Source: Promethearchaeati archaeon
Lineage (GTDB): Archaea > Asgardarchaeota > Heimdallarchaeia > JABLTI01
Reading direction: 5' to 3'
NCBI GenBank assembly: GCA_013166835.1
Contig: JABLTI010000033.1
Coordinates: forward strand, 1 to 49,751
Length of the DNA: 49,751 nucleotides
Under the pieces are notes generated by a model. It was not told where the DNA came from. It saw nothing but the letters and a program-made list of their open reading frames with translations, and searched no databases. The position numbers and the translations under genes were made by a program. Shown here one piece after another: positions 7,988 through 17,046 of the stretch (the first letter of the stretch is position 1; the number at the start of each line of letters is the position of its first letter).

Positions 7988-8914
7988 TTGAAACTTAACA
8001 TCAAAAAAATCTCATTCACACTAATTCCATTTATATTAACATTCATAATCTGTAGTTCATCCTTTACTACTAAAACACAGGCTGCATGGGGTAGCATCTC
8101 TGGTACTTCTACAGAATATTTACTTGAAAGCTCTGTCTGGATAGTGAATATTAATAATCTGGAAGCAAGTGGTGATGGAGCTCCCTTTAATGGAATTAAT
8201 ATCGATATGAATACACGATACGATGTTGATGTTTTAGATGTTGATAATGTTTGGGGAGTAGATTTTAAGGTTACAAATCATACTAATGCCAATTCAAATG
8301 GTTTTATTACAACTGACATGTTCTTCTCTCAATTCTCTAAGTTCCTTTATTATCCTGTTGAGGAGTGTAATCGCTTAGTAAATTCAGGTTTTAATAAAGA
8401 TGAAATAAATCGTGGACCACCGTTTATTCAGTGGTTTTTTGTAGAACCCGAACAAGATATTTGGGATTTCTTGGATAACCTTACAACTCTGGAATATCAT
8501 AATTCACTTCCAAATTCATTATTATTTGATGCAATTTTAGAAGCAGAATTAGAAATTGTCGATAATCAAGTAATATTTGACATGTATATGCGTGGAACAT
8601 ATGAGAATGAATCGAGTAATACTTCCATTCAATTTGATCATATGATAAAATTTGTATGGGATAAAATTACTGGTATTCTTCTTGGATATAGAATTGCTAC
8701 TTACATGTATGGACAATTCCAAGGTTATTCTATCACAGAAGATTTGCAGATAATTAATCGACAATCAGGATTCGATTTACCGAGATTTAAATTTATATCA
8801 GGTTTTATTCCTGGCTTTGAGTTTCTAATAGTGTTAATTGGTTTAGGTACGATTTTTGTTTCAAGAATATTTTATAGTAAAAAGAAACTTGTATTCGTAC
8901 CTCAACATTATTAG
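7988..8914 (+). CDS. Surface protein with GFIPGFE sorting signal (paralogue C), altered C-terminus
   Basis: The 308-residue product starts at TTG 7988, five nt after GGTGG, with the signal segment KKISFTLIPFILTFIICSS. It is more divergent than A and B but shares a GPPFIQWFFVEP element and the terminal FISGFIPGFEFLIVLIGLG helix. A and B stop right after a basic RRRK-type tail. Here the frame continues past YSKKK for eight more residues (LVFVPQHY). Those codons lie antisense to codons of the DegV gene that still fit the DegV family. The last 110 nt overlap the convergent DegV gene. The extension looks like read-through into neighbouring sequence after a deletion. Confidence 0.75.
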   Translation: MKLNIKKISFTLIPFILTFIICSSSFTTKTQAAWGSISGTSTEYLLESSVWIVNINNLEASGDGAPFNGINIDMNTRYDVDVLDVDNVWGVDFKVTNHTNANSNGFITTDMFFSQFSKFLYYPVEECNRLVNSGFNKDEINRGPPFIQWFFVEPEQDIWDFLDNLTTLEYHNSLPNSLLFDAILEAELEIVDNQVIFDMYMRGTYENESSNTSIQFDHMIKFVWDKITGILLGYRIATYMYGQFQGYSITEDLQIINRQSGFDLPRFKFISGFIPGFEFLIVLIGLGTIFVSRIFYSKKKLVFVPQHY

Positions 8915-9677
8915 CATTGTTTTGTTCAATAATTTCCTTTAATTCTTTTGCTATCTCAATATCTCGAGTGTGCCAAATGAATAATTGATCCGATATTGTA
9001 TTTTTAGCTACAAATGGTGCCATGAATTTCAAATGTTTTATGACCTCTTCTCTACCGCGTATAGTTCCACCTGATGATACAACGCCATCTTCGAAATGTA
9101 AAATCGGTTTTATATTCAAAGCTTGGCCGAATAGTTTTTTTGCCCGACCAATTCTACCTCCTCTGTAAAGATATTCCATTGTATCTACAACTACAACAAG
9201 ATTTGTTTGTGGTATGAGATTATCCAATTTAATTAATATTTCATCTTTTGTTTTCCCATTTTTTGCCATCTTTGCTGCTTCTAAAACTAATAACCCCAAG
9301 CAAATTGCTGTTACTTTTGAATCAACTATAGTTATATCCTTATTATCCACCATTGGAAGAACACTTATTGCACTCTGAATTGTTCCAGAGAGATCTTTTG
9401 AAAGAAAAATTGCTATCACTGATTTCGCTACTTTTGATGCTGCTTCAAAAGCATCCAAAAACGATTGGGGTTTTGGAATAGCCGTTGTTGGCATAACTGT
9501 ACCTTTTTCTAATCGAAAATAGAATTCTTCTTTAGTGATTTCTCCTGAATCACCATATAGTTGAAACGCTTGGGTATCAAATAATACTTGAAAAGGAACA
9601 ATAAAAATCTTATATTTATCAATCAAATCTTTTGGTAAATCACAACTACCATCTGTTACAATTGCTACATTTTGCAT
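8805..9677 (-). CDS. DegV-family fatty-acid-binding protein, C-terminus replaced
   Basis: Residues 1-263 are a good DegV protein: an N-terminal TDGSCDLP motif, PTTAIPKPQSF around 63-73, SKDLSGTIQSA around 93-103, and YLYRGGRIGRAKK around 170-181. In bacteria DegV/FakB proteins hold a fatty acid for a kinase; no partner kinase is visible here. After NNVEVRIQ (to about 8889) the expected final strand, with an HxGPG-like motif in this family, is absent. The last 27 residues (VSFYYKIFLKQK...) are simply the antisense of the surface-protein gene at 7988-8914. The gene has probably lost its true 3' end, so function is uncertain. Confidence 0.8.
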   Translation of the reverse strand: MQNVAIVTDGSCDLPKDLIDKYKIFIVPFQVLFDTQAFQLYGDSGEITKEEFYFRLEKGTVMPTTAIPKPQSFLDAFEAASKVAKSVIAIFLSKDLSGTIQSAISVLPMVDNKDITIVDSKVTAICLGLLVLEAAKMAKNGKTKDEILIKLDNLIPQTNLVVVVDTMEYLYRGGRIGRAKKLFGQALNIKPILHFEDGVVSSGGTIRGREEVIKHLKFMAPFVAKNTISDQLFIWHTRDIEIAKELKEIIEQNNANNVEVRIQVSFYYKIFLKQKSYLNQLTLLETQSQE

Positions 9678-9802
9678 TTATACATCCTCTGGAATTGCTG
9701 GAAATAGTTACAACATAGATAATCGTATTTTATAAATACGTATCAATCGAGTTTTATTAAATTTAACTCAACAAAGTTAAAATAAGGTTTTCTATAAGTT
9801 GT

Positions 9803-10702
9803 TTACCAATCAATTCCAAACTTCTTTCTAATCAATTTTAGTTTCATTTGTGCATCTTCACTTAATTCAGCTTGGGGTTTCAAGACAGTGAAACTTTTCT
9901 CAGCAGCATTAACTTTTGCGTTAATAGTTTTACTTTCAATTAACTTAGTTAATGCGAATTCTAAAGTAAAATCGTCGCAATTAAATCTAGTACAAATGCT
10001 ACCGAAAGGAATGACTTCATTATGTATTGCATATTCCAATAATTTTGGCAATTCTTCTGAAATAATCGTAATAATTTCTTTTCTTTGTTTTTCCATCTCT
10101 TTCTTCTGCATATCATCTAAAAATTGATCACGCACGACTTGAGCAGAAGAGATTTGTGATTGTTGTCTTTTATCCATTTCGTTTTGAATCAAAACATCTA
10201 TTTCTGTGATGTTCAATTGTGCACCAAGACGATTTAATGAATCCTTCGATTCTGCTTTAACAGAATCTTCAGAATCATGGACATAAGCTTTCACAAGATG
10301 TTTTATTGCTTTTTCATCACCAATTTGTGCTAAAGAATCTGCTGCAGCCATTCTTGCTTCTTTATCGGGATCTGTTTCTAATATCATAATTAATGAATTA
10401 AGAGCTTCTTTTGCTTTCAATAATCCCAGAGAATAAACAATCATCCCTCTCACAAAAGCATCTGTATCACTCAAGGCAGATATCAAGGATTGTATTGCAT
10501 TTTCATTATTTAGTTGACCTAGAGACATAGCTGCATTTGCACGCACTTTCGGTGAAATATCATTTTTAAGCACTTCAATCAAAGGATTAATTACATCTCC
10601 TTCGCCTACCCAACCAAGTGATAAGGCAGCTTGACTTCTTATTTTTTCATCTGAATCCTTTAGCTGCTTGATTGCTTCTTGGATTTCTTCCTTTTGTGAC
10701 AA
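9803..10702 (-). CDS. HEAT-repeat protein with C-terminal winged-helix-like domain
   Basis: The 299-residue protein opens with about five repeats of roughly 31 residues (5-165), such as DEKIRSQAALSLGWVGEGD and SPKVRANAAMSLGQLNNEN. These are PBS-lyase-type HEAT repeats. A charged helical linker with KKEMEKQRKE follows (about 185-210). A segment at about 212-290 (ISEELPKLLEYAIHNEVIP...TLEFALTKLIES) looks like a winged-helix/PCI-like module. It is probably a protein-protein scaffold; I do not recognise a specific orthologue. Confidence 0.7.
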   Translation of the reverse strand: MSQKEEIQEAIKQLKDSDEKIRSQAALSLGWVGEGDVINPLIEVLKNDISPKVRANAAMSLGQLNNENAIQSLISALSDTDAFVRGMIVYSLGLLKAKEALNSLIMILETDPDKEARMAAADSLAQIGDEKAIKHLVKAYVHDSEDSVKAESKDSLNRLGAQLNITEIDVLIQNEMDKRQQSQISSAQVVRDQFLDDMQKKEMEKQRKEIITIISEELPKLLEYAIHNEVIPFGSICTRFNCDDFTLEFALTKLIESKTINAKVNAAEKSFTVLKPQAELSEDAQMKLKLIRKKFGIDW

Positions 10703-10850
10703 AAAATGCCTTCCTCATCTATTATTTTTATAATCTTATCTAAACACAACATTTACTATTGTATTATTTGGTATAAATTGACAATTAGCTCAAAAAAACC
10801 TTTCGTAATTTTTTCTATAGAACTATTAGTTATTAAGAAAAAGAAAACTA

Positions 10851-10873
10851 AAGGATCTTGATAAAAGATCCTT
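10851..10873 (-). terminator. Terminator hairpin after pckA
   Basis: AAGGATCTT and AAGATCCTT form a perfect 9-bp stem with a 5-nt loop, nine nt after the pckA stop. The minus strand continues into a T-rich stretch. Confidence 0.7.
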
Positions 10874-10881
10874 ATAAAATA

Positions 10882-12528
10882 CTACTTACCAGGACAAACC
10901 TTAGCAATTCCAGGATCAACTTTCCCAGCATAAGCCTTGTCAAAATGATCGCTGAAGTCTAGAGCTAGTTTCTTTGCGCGAATATCAAATGCTTCTTTGT
11001 CTTCCCAAGTATTTTTTGGCCAGAGAACTTCATTTGGGACACCTTTGCATACTTTTGGTACATGGAGATGAAAGATTTCATCTTCTTGATACTCGACATT
11101 TTTTAATTCACCTTTAAGTGCAGCATCTACAAGTCTTCTTGTTAAGTTAATATCCATTCGTTCTCCAATTCCGTAAGGTCCACCACTCCACCCAGTATTA
11201 ACTAAATATACTTCTGTTCCATGCTTCTTCATTTTAGTGCCTAACAATTTTGCATATTCATTTGGGTTTCTTGGCATGAACGGTTCACCAAAGAATCTCG
11301 AAAAGGTTGATACTGGATCAATAATTCCTGTCTCAGTTCCAGCTAATTTGCTTGTATATCCCATTAGGAACCATAACATTGCTTGTTCTAAAGTTAATTT
11401 TGATACAGGAGGTAATATTCCATTCGCATCTGCTGTCAGGAAGAGAATTGTTTTCGGATGTTTCCCCACAGGTGGTGTTTTAATGTTAGATAAAAAGGTT
11501 AGGGGATATGAACCTCGAGAGTTTGGTGTTAGTCGATCATCAAATAAATCAAATACCCCATTTGGATACATCAAGGTATTTTCAAAAATTGCCCCATGAC
11601 TTAAGTAGTCATCATCGTGAAGCATTGCATAAAAAATTTCTGGTTCTTTATCCTGTCTTAGATTTATTAGTTTAGCATAACAACCATTTTCAAAATTAGC
11701 AATACCATTTTCACTCCATCCATGTTCATCATCGCCTAGTAAAGCTCGAGATGGATCTGCAGATAATGTTGTTTTCCCTGTCCCAGATAAACCCAATAAT
11801 AATGCAGTGTCTCCTTTTGGTCCTTCATTGGCTGAGCAATGTATAGGTAAAATACCAATCTCTGGCAGCATGTAATTCATTACTGTGAACATCAGTTTCT
11901 TTATCGAGCCACAATAAGCAGAACCTATTATTACTCCAAGTCCGCGGTCAAAATCCATAGCAACAATCATATTGCTTGTTTCGCCATTTGGTAGTTTTCT
12001 TAATTTTCCTTCGTATCTTTTTCTATCTAATTTATCGTAGGGCAAAACCACCATAGTAAAAGCATCTCCAGCAAAGAAGCTCTTTTTATCCGCATCTTTA
12101 GGAGTTGGTCTAAACATATTATATGTAAAAAGCACATGTAATGCTTTATCACTTATTGTGCGGACTTTTAGTGTATAAGAGGAATCAGCTCCAAGTGACC
12201 TATCTGAAATGTAAAGCTTTTCTTTTTCAGAAAGGAATTTTAAGGCGTCTTCCCAAGCCAAATCGAAAATTTCTTCAGATATTGATAGGCAATTTGGTGA
12301 AGTCCAATCAATATTTCCTTCACTTTCAGGTCTTCTAACGATAACAGTATCCTTCGGACTTCGACCTGTAGATTCAGGGGGTGTCCAAGTAGCTAATGCT
12401 CCATTAGCACTTTTGATTGCTTCATGATTGTCTAAAGCTTCTTGAATGAGCTTTTTTCTTTCAGGATTCACAATTTTCTTTTTATGATTACTGAGAACAG
12501 TATCAAGGTTTTCTTTCAATTTTGTCAC
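10882..12528 (-). CDS. pckA: Phosphoenolpyruvate carboxykinase (ATP)
   Basis: The 548-residue protein matches ATP-dependent PEPCK in length and motifs. The P-loop GLSGTGKTT is at about 246-254 and the metal site LLGDDEHGW at 263-271. The substrate-site segment around RRPESEGN (65-72) and the late TGWSGGPYGIGERM block are also present. It interconverts oxaloacetate + ATP with PEP + CO2 + ADP, usually for gluconeogenesis, in the cytoplasm. It is a single transcription unit: a T-rich hairpin follows and the next gene upstream is oppositely placed. Archaea often use the GTP enzyme instead, so the ATP type is worth recording. Confidence 0.95.
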   Translation of the reverse strand: MTKLKENLDTVLSNHKKKIVNPERKKLIQEALDNHEAIKSANGALATWTPPESTGRSPKDTVIVRRPESEGNIDWTSPNCLSISEEIFDLAWEDALKFLSEKEKLYISDRSLGADSSYTLKVRTISDKALHVLFTYNMFRPTPKDADKKSFFAGDAFTMVVLPYDKLDRKRYEGKLRKLPNGETSNMIVAMDFDRGLGVIIGSAYCGSIKKLMFTVMNYMLPEIGILPIHCSANEGPKGDTALLLGLSGTGKTTLSADPSRALLGDDEHGWSENGIANFENGCYAKLINLRQDKEPEIFYAMLHDDDYLSHGAIFENTLMYPNGVFDLFDDRLTPNSRGSYPLTFLSNIKTPPVGKHPKTILFLTADANGILPPVSKLTLEQAMLWFLMGYTSKLAGTETGIIDPVSTFSRFFGEPFMPRNPNEYAKLLGTKMKKHGTEVYLVNTGWSGGPYGIGERMDINLTRRLVDAALKGELKNVEYQEDEIFHLHVPKVCKGVPNEVLWPKNTWEDKEAFDIRAKKLALDFSDHFDKAYAGKVDPGIAKVCPGK

Positions 12529-12639
12529 GTATTCTACCTTCTCTCTACATCATTTCATAATAAACTACGATATTTTATAAATTGGCAAAAGAAGACTATT
12601 CATTGTTTTTAAAGTTATTTTCTATTTAAAGAATAGAAT

Positions 12640-12888
12640 TTATTGGTTTTTTTTTTCCGATTTCTTTTTGTAAATCCTCACTATATCTATGATGATATAG
12701 ATTATTAATAGAATTATTATCAGACTTGCAAGTATAATCAATATTATTGGAACTGCATTTCCACCTTTCTCAGTAATAAATAGAATAAGATTAACTATAA
12801 AGACAATTATTAGTGAAAAAATGGTTATCAAGAGATAAGACTTAGGTTTTAACTTTCTAGTTGAGATTTTATTATTTTCTTCTGCCAT
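12640..12888 (-). CDS. Small two-helix membrane protein
   Basis: Starting at the ATG at 12888 gives an 82-residue protein with a charged N-terminus (MAEENNKISTRKLKPK). Two membrane helices lie at about residues 18-39 and 46-68, with a lysine-rich tail after them. An upstream in-frame start at 12918 would add ten hydrophobic residues but has no better ribosome site. No family is recognisable. Confidence 0.55.
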   Translation of the reverse strand: MAEENNKISTRKLKPKSYLLITIFSLIIVFIVNLILFITEKGGNAVPIILIILASLIIILLIIYIIIDIVRIYKKKSEKKNQ

Positions 12889-13038
12889 TCCAAATACACT
12901 CTTTATTATAACTATCAATTTCCATTAACTTTTTATTTGTTGGTATGCGTAAAAAATTTTTTATGGTGCTGTTTTACACAATTGAGATAATATAAGCTAT
13001 TGATTTGCTTATTATACTAATTGGCAGGTTGTAAAAAA

Positions 13039-13695
13039 TTGAGTGAAGGTGTCCAAGCCACAAGAATGAATCTTATGAAACTCCGTGAGAGAAGTAAACT
13101 TGCAGAGAAAGGTCATGATTTGCTACAAGAAAAACTTGATTCATTAGTTATACGCTTTTTTGAAGTTGTAGATACAATTCGAGGTTTAAGAGAAGAAACT
13201 GCTAACTTGACCACCAAAGCTCATCAATCACTTGTTGATGCTCAAATGGCTGTTGGACCATTGCGATTAAAAGAAATCTCTTTTGCTGCTCCTGAAATCT
13301 GGCAAATAGAAGCTTATGAAAATAATGTTGCGGGAGTTATCGTACCTAAACTCGATTTAGAAAAAACTCGAGATGAATCCGAAGCGAAATTATTTTATGG
13401 TTTTGCTAGCTCAAGCTCTGAAATCGATAAAACTGTTGAGGATTATCGGAAAGCAATAGAAAAAATTGTTGTTCTTGCGGAAACATTAGCTATGTTACAG
13501 ATATTAGGACAAGCAATAACAGAAACTAAACGTCGTGTGAATGCTTTAAGATTTATTCTTATTCCTAGATTGAAAAGCCAAATTATTTTCATTGAGACAA
13601 CACTGGAAGAAAATGAAAGAGATCAATTTGCTCAACTGAAAAAAATCAAAGAAAAACTTGAGAAAAAAGCAAGAGAAAAAATGGAAAACTCCTAG
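13039..13695 (+). CDS. atpD: A/V-type ATP synthase subunit D
   Basis: The sequence EGVQATRMNLMKLRERSKLAEKG near the N-terminus is the subunit D signature (P-T-R-x-x-L-x-x-L-K-x-x-L-x-x-A-x-x-G). The 218 residues are almost all helical, ending in a lysine-rich tail, as expected for the central-stalk coiled coil that couples the A1 head to the membrane ring. I take TTG 13039 as start because it gives the usual short N-terminus; TTG at 13021 is an alternative. In many archaea this gene lies in the atp operon; here none of its neighbours is an ATPase subunit. It converges with PAN. Confidence 0.85.
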   Translation: MSEGVQATRMNLMKLRERSKLAEKGHDLLQEKLDSLVIRFFEVVDTIRGLREETANLTTKAHQSLVDAQMAVGPLRLKEISFAAPEIWQIEAYENNVAGVIVPKLDLEKTRDESEAKLFYGFASSSSEIDKTVEDYRKAIEKIVVLAETLAMLQILGQAITETKRRVNALRFILIPRLKSQIIFIETTLEENERDQFAQLKKIKEKLEKKAREKMENS

Positions 13696-13730
13696 ATTAT
13701 AATCTGTTGTAAGAAGAAAAAAGAAAAAAT

Positions 13731-13750
13731 CGATTCTATACAAAGAATCG
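13731..13750 (-). terminator. Terminator hairpin overlapping the PAN stop codon
   Basis: CGATTCT and AGAATCG form a 7-bp stem with a 6-nt loop that includes the PAN stop codon. On the minus strand it is followed by T6-C-T6-C-type runs. Confidence 0.6.
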
Positions 13751-14950
13751 TTCATTCTTTGTTGAATCTAATTTTACTTTACCCATTACTTTGTTTACTG
13801 CTTTTTTGAAATCTCCATCTGTTATGTGATCTCTAGTACCTCTTACAGCAAACATACCTGCTTCCATACAAATGTTCCTAATATCAGCACCAGATGCTCC
13901 TTCTGTCATGCCAACTAAGACATCAATATCAACTGCATCAGCAAGGGCCATTTTTCGTGTGTGAATTTTAAAGATATCTAGTCGTGCTTTACTACTTGGC
14001 ATGCCGATTTCTATTACTCTGTCAAATCTACCGGGTCTAAGTAGAGCTGGATCAAGAATATCAGGTCGATTTGTGGCTGCAACGACTCTTACATTGCCTC
14101 TGACATCAAAACCATCTAGATTACTCAAAAGCTGCATTAGTGTTCTTTGTACTTCTCTGTCACCACTTGTAGCGATGTCTAATCTTCGGGAACCAATAGC
14201 ATCTAATTCATCTATAAATAGAATTGTGGGTGATTTTTCCTCAGCAAATTCAAAAATCTCTCTAACTAATCTTGCTCCTTCTCCAATGAATTTCTGAACA
14301 AGTTCACTGCCTATGACTCGAATAAAGGTAGCATTCGTTTCATGAGCAACAGCTCTTGCCAAGAGTGTTTTTCCAGTTCCGGGAGGACCAAAAAGCATTA
14401 CACCTTTTGGTGGGGAAATGCCTACTTTTTCAAATAATTCTGGACTAGTTAATGGGAGTTCAACAGTTTCTCTTAATTCAAGGATTTGTTCTTCAAGACC
14501 ACCTACATCCTTATATGCAACTGATGGTCTATCTTCAACTTCCATAGCAGAAACCATTGGATCTTTTTGTTGAGGTAATACTTCAACAATGGCAAAATTC
14601 CTTTGATTTAAAGCAACTCTAGAATTGGGTTTTAATGTTTCTTTCTCAATTGATTTAATTACATTAACTACAAAACTTGGGCCACTTGAACTTCTAACCA
14701 CAGCTCTACCATCATCTAATGCATCAACAATAGTTCCTGTGATAAGTGGACTTCTCTTCATTTGTTCAAGATCATTTCTCATCGAAGCAATTTCTCTTTC
14801 CATACGCATGCGCTCATTTTCTATTAACTGCTTCTCAGTTTCAAGAGTTCTAATCTTTCTTTCTAAATGACGAGTATATGATAATAGATAACTTCTATCT
14901 TTTTCAGCGATGTCTTTGTCATCATCTTCTCGTTCTACTTCATGACTCAT
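13736..14950 (-). CDS. pan: Proteasome-activating nucleotidase (PAN)
   Basis: This 404-residue AAA ATPase has the full PAN layout. An N-terminal coiled coil (about 25-66) and an OB-type domain (68-128) precede the AAA module, with Walker A GPPGTGKT (188-195) and Walker B ILFIDELD (243-250). Sensor AATN (291-294) and arginine fingers in RPGRFDR (305-311) follow. PAN rings unfold substrates and feed them to the 20S proteasome. The last three residues are FFV, a variant of the HbYX motif that opens the proteasome gate, with Phe in place of Tyr. It converges with atpD, and a hairpin overlaps its stop codon. Confidence 0.95.
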   Translation of the reverse strand: MSHEVEREDDDKDIAEKDRSYLLSYTRHLERKIRTLETEKQLIENERMRMEREIASMRNDLEQMKRSPLITGTIVDALDDGRAVVRSSSGPSFVVNVIKSIEKETLKPNSRVALNQRNFAIVEVLPQQKDPMVSAMEVEDRPSVAYKDVGGLEEQILELRETVELPLTSPELFEKVGISPPKGVMLFGPPGTGKTLLARAVAHETNATFIRVIGSELVQKFIGEGARLVREIFEFAEEKSPTILFIDELDAIGSRRLDIATSGDREVQRTLMQLLSNLDGFDVRGNVRVVAATNRPDILDPALLRPGRFDRVIEIGMPSSKARLDIFKIHTRKMALADAVDIDVLVGMTEGASGADIRNICMEAGMFAVRGTRDHITDGDFKKAVNKVMGKVKLDSTKNERFFV

Positions 14951-15064
14951 AATGCTACATATCCTCTTGTTTTAACCCTATGATGGATTGTTATTACACA
15001 CAAATAAAAATATATTTGTATTGACTAATTAAGAGGCGACTTCTATTAAAATGACTACCTTTTA

Positions 15065-15580
15065 CTACTTTAATTTCAGAGATTTTATCATTCGAATGCC
15101 ATTTTTCCCTTTCTGATAGTAGTTTGGAATAGTTACAATTCTCTTGTACTCTAATTTTTCATATAAAGCAATAGCAGCATCATTTTTGTCATGAACCATT
15201 AGTTCAATTATTATATTTTGAGAATTTTCATCAATTTTTTTTGATTTAACTAATTCATGAATTATAACTTTGATTGCCTTTTCAAGTTCAACCATTAATT
15301 CATACCCTATCCTTTTATTTCTAAAATCAGGATGGACATTTACTGTTGCTATTTCATAGTTACCGATTTTATTTAAATAAGCAATAATAAAACCAACTAA
15401 TTTGCTTACTTGTACTTCATCTTCTATGGTTGCTACGAAAAATATTTCAAAATTTCGTCTCATTAAAAATAAGTAAAAGAAATTCTTATCGAATTGCTCA
15501 AGTTTATCAAAGCATAATTTCTCTATCTCAAAAACAGCATCAATATCATAAGCAGTTGCAAGACGAATTTTAGGTTTCAT
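15065..15580 (-). CDS. GNAT-family N-acetyltransferase (RimI-like)
   Basis: The 171-residue protein fits a single GNAT domain. It has an N-terminal YDIDAVFEIEKLCFD helix, the acetyl-CoA binding block NVHPDFRNKRIGYELM (about 94-109) and a closing ALYEKLEYKRI segment. RimI-type enzymes acetylate protein N-termini; this block makes that plausible, but the substrate is not shown. An insertion rich in K, I and N (about 115-135) separates the CoA block from the last strand. It lies upstream of PAN on the same strand, 114 nt away, and is probably transcribed separately. Confidence 0.8.
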   Translation of the reverse strand: MKPKIRLATAYDIDAVFEIEKLCFDKLEQFDKNFFYLFLMRRNFEIFFVATIEDEVQVSKLVGFIIAYLNKIGNYEIATVNVHPDFRNKRIGYELMVELEKAIKVIIHELVKSKKIDENSQNIIIELMVHDKNDAAIALYEKLEYKRIVTIPNYYQKGKNGIRMIKSLKLK

Positions 15581-15708
15581 TAGTTATAGATTACTGCTAC
15601 TTAAATTTTAGTTTAGCGTTTGTACTAGAAAATCTGTTTTTCCATATGATTACCAATTTCCTAATAAAAACGAAAGCTTTTTGATTCAACTAATAATCTT
15701 CTATAAAC

Positions 15709-17034
15709 ATGACTGAAACAGAACCAAGAACAAGACTTTCCTTTAGAGAAATCGATAGGAACTACTACATTGCATTTACTTCGGGCTTATTTGTTCTTTT
15801 ACTTACTATAATTCTCATAGCAGTTCTAACGAATGATAAATGGTTAGAGGTTGTTTTCTATCCGCTAATAATCTATTTCATTTTCCAACAAGTTCTTAGC
15901 GGTTTTGGTTTCATAACAGGATATATTCCTATTGCTCAAAAGATAATAAATTGGTTACAAAGAACAGCAAAGAAGAAATCTTACAGTGAAAAAGATATCA
16001 ATAAATTTGATAAGCAATTAGATGAGCTTGAACGAAAAGAAAAAAGAGAACAAAATAGAATCAAATCTATTGAAAAAGAAATTTTAAAGAAAGAAGCAAT
16101 GATTAAAGAGAAGAGAGAATCTGGTTCTTGGTCTGACAGAAAAATAAGAAGAGAAGAAGAGAGAATAGAAAAACAAATTAGAGAATTAAAACAAGAAGGA
16201 ATAAATGTTGATGATCATTACTCAAAAGAAAAACAAGAAATAAAGGATAAGAAGAGTGAAATTCGAGGAAAATTCGGAGAGAAAATGGTTCAAAAACAAG
16301 AAGAATTAGATCCTAAACGTTTCAAGCTAATTATGCTTGTTCCAATATATTTTATGATGATTTTAGGAATTATCCTTTCTTTGATATCAATAGTAAGAGC
16401 ATTTATAGTTTGGCCTGGAAATGCTACACCTGCTAGTGAATTTTTACAAACAGTTGTGAATTTTTTAGGAATTCTGGATCTTATAAATGAATACTATAAA
16501 GGAATAATTGCAGCAGTTTTTATTATAACCTTCTTTATTATTCCAGCTTGGAGATTATTTAAAAATCCTGAGAGGGATATTGCTCCTAAAATTCTTACTG
16601 GACGAAAGAGAAGAGTTTCTGATTGGTGGAAGCGTAGAATTAAGAAAGACCATCGAACACTTCTAGTTAGACAATTTGAAGATATTAGAAGATATTATTA
16701 TGACATAAAGCAGATCATAGGAAGAAGTTTACTCATCCCAATTGGCCTTTCACAGTTAATAGTTGCGCCTATTGGAGGATTATCTATAATTCTAGGAATA
16801 AAATCAGGAGTCAAAAGAGAAAGATTAGAGAAATACGAGAATTTACTGCTCATTATTGTTGCATGTGCTTTAATGGGAATACTTGTAGCAGCTTACCTTT
16901 TCTTCTATGCAAAAGAAGTTAAAACCATTCATTCAATTATCGTTATTCTTATGAAACTACTCTACATTGCATTTCTTATTTACTCATTCAGAATATTTAC
17001 CCGTTCACCACTTGCTGATGTAGAAGAATTATAA
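15709..17034 (+). CDS. Multi-pass membrane protein with central charged coiled coil
   Basis: The 441-residue product has two N-terminal membrane helices (about 22-45 and 50-72). A long, highly charged helical region follows (about 90-205, K/E/R rich, heptad-like, for example KEILKKEAMIKEKRE). Then come about five more hydrophobic helices between 207 and 430. A basic loop with RRRVSDWWKRRIKK sits between the helices near 300. The coiled coil is probably cytoplasmic. I recognise no family. It converges with the RdgB gene only 12 nt away, so the two share an end but not an operon. Confidence 0.6.
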   Translation: MTETEPRTRLSFREIDRNYYIAFTSGLFVLLLTIILIAVLTNDKWLEVVFYPLIIYFIFQQVLSGFGFITGYIPIAQKIINWLQRTAKKKSYSEKDINKFDKQLDELERKEKREQNRIKSIEKEILKKEAMIKEKRESGSWSDRKIRREEERIEKQIRELKQEGINVDDHYSKEKQEIKDKKSEIRGKFGEKMVQKQEELDPKRFKLIMLVPIYFMMILGIILSLISIVRAFIVWPGNATPASEFLQTVVNFLGILDLINEYYKGIIAAVFIITFFIIPAWRLFKNPERDIAPKILTGRKRRVSDWWKRRIKKDHRTLLVRQFEDIRRYYYDIKQIIGRSLLIPIGLSQLIVAPIGGLSIILGIKSGVKRERLEKYENLLLIIVACALMGILVAAYLFFYAKEVKTIHSIIVILMKLLYIAFLIYSFRIFTRSPLADVEEL

Positions 17035-17046
17035 CTTTCAACTCTA

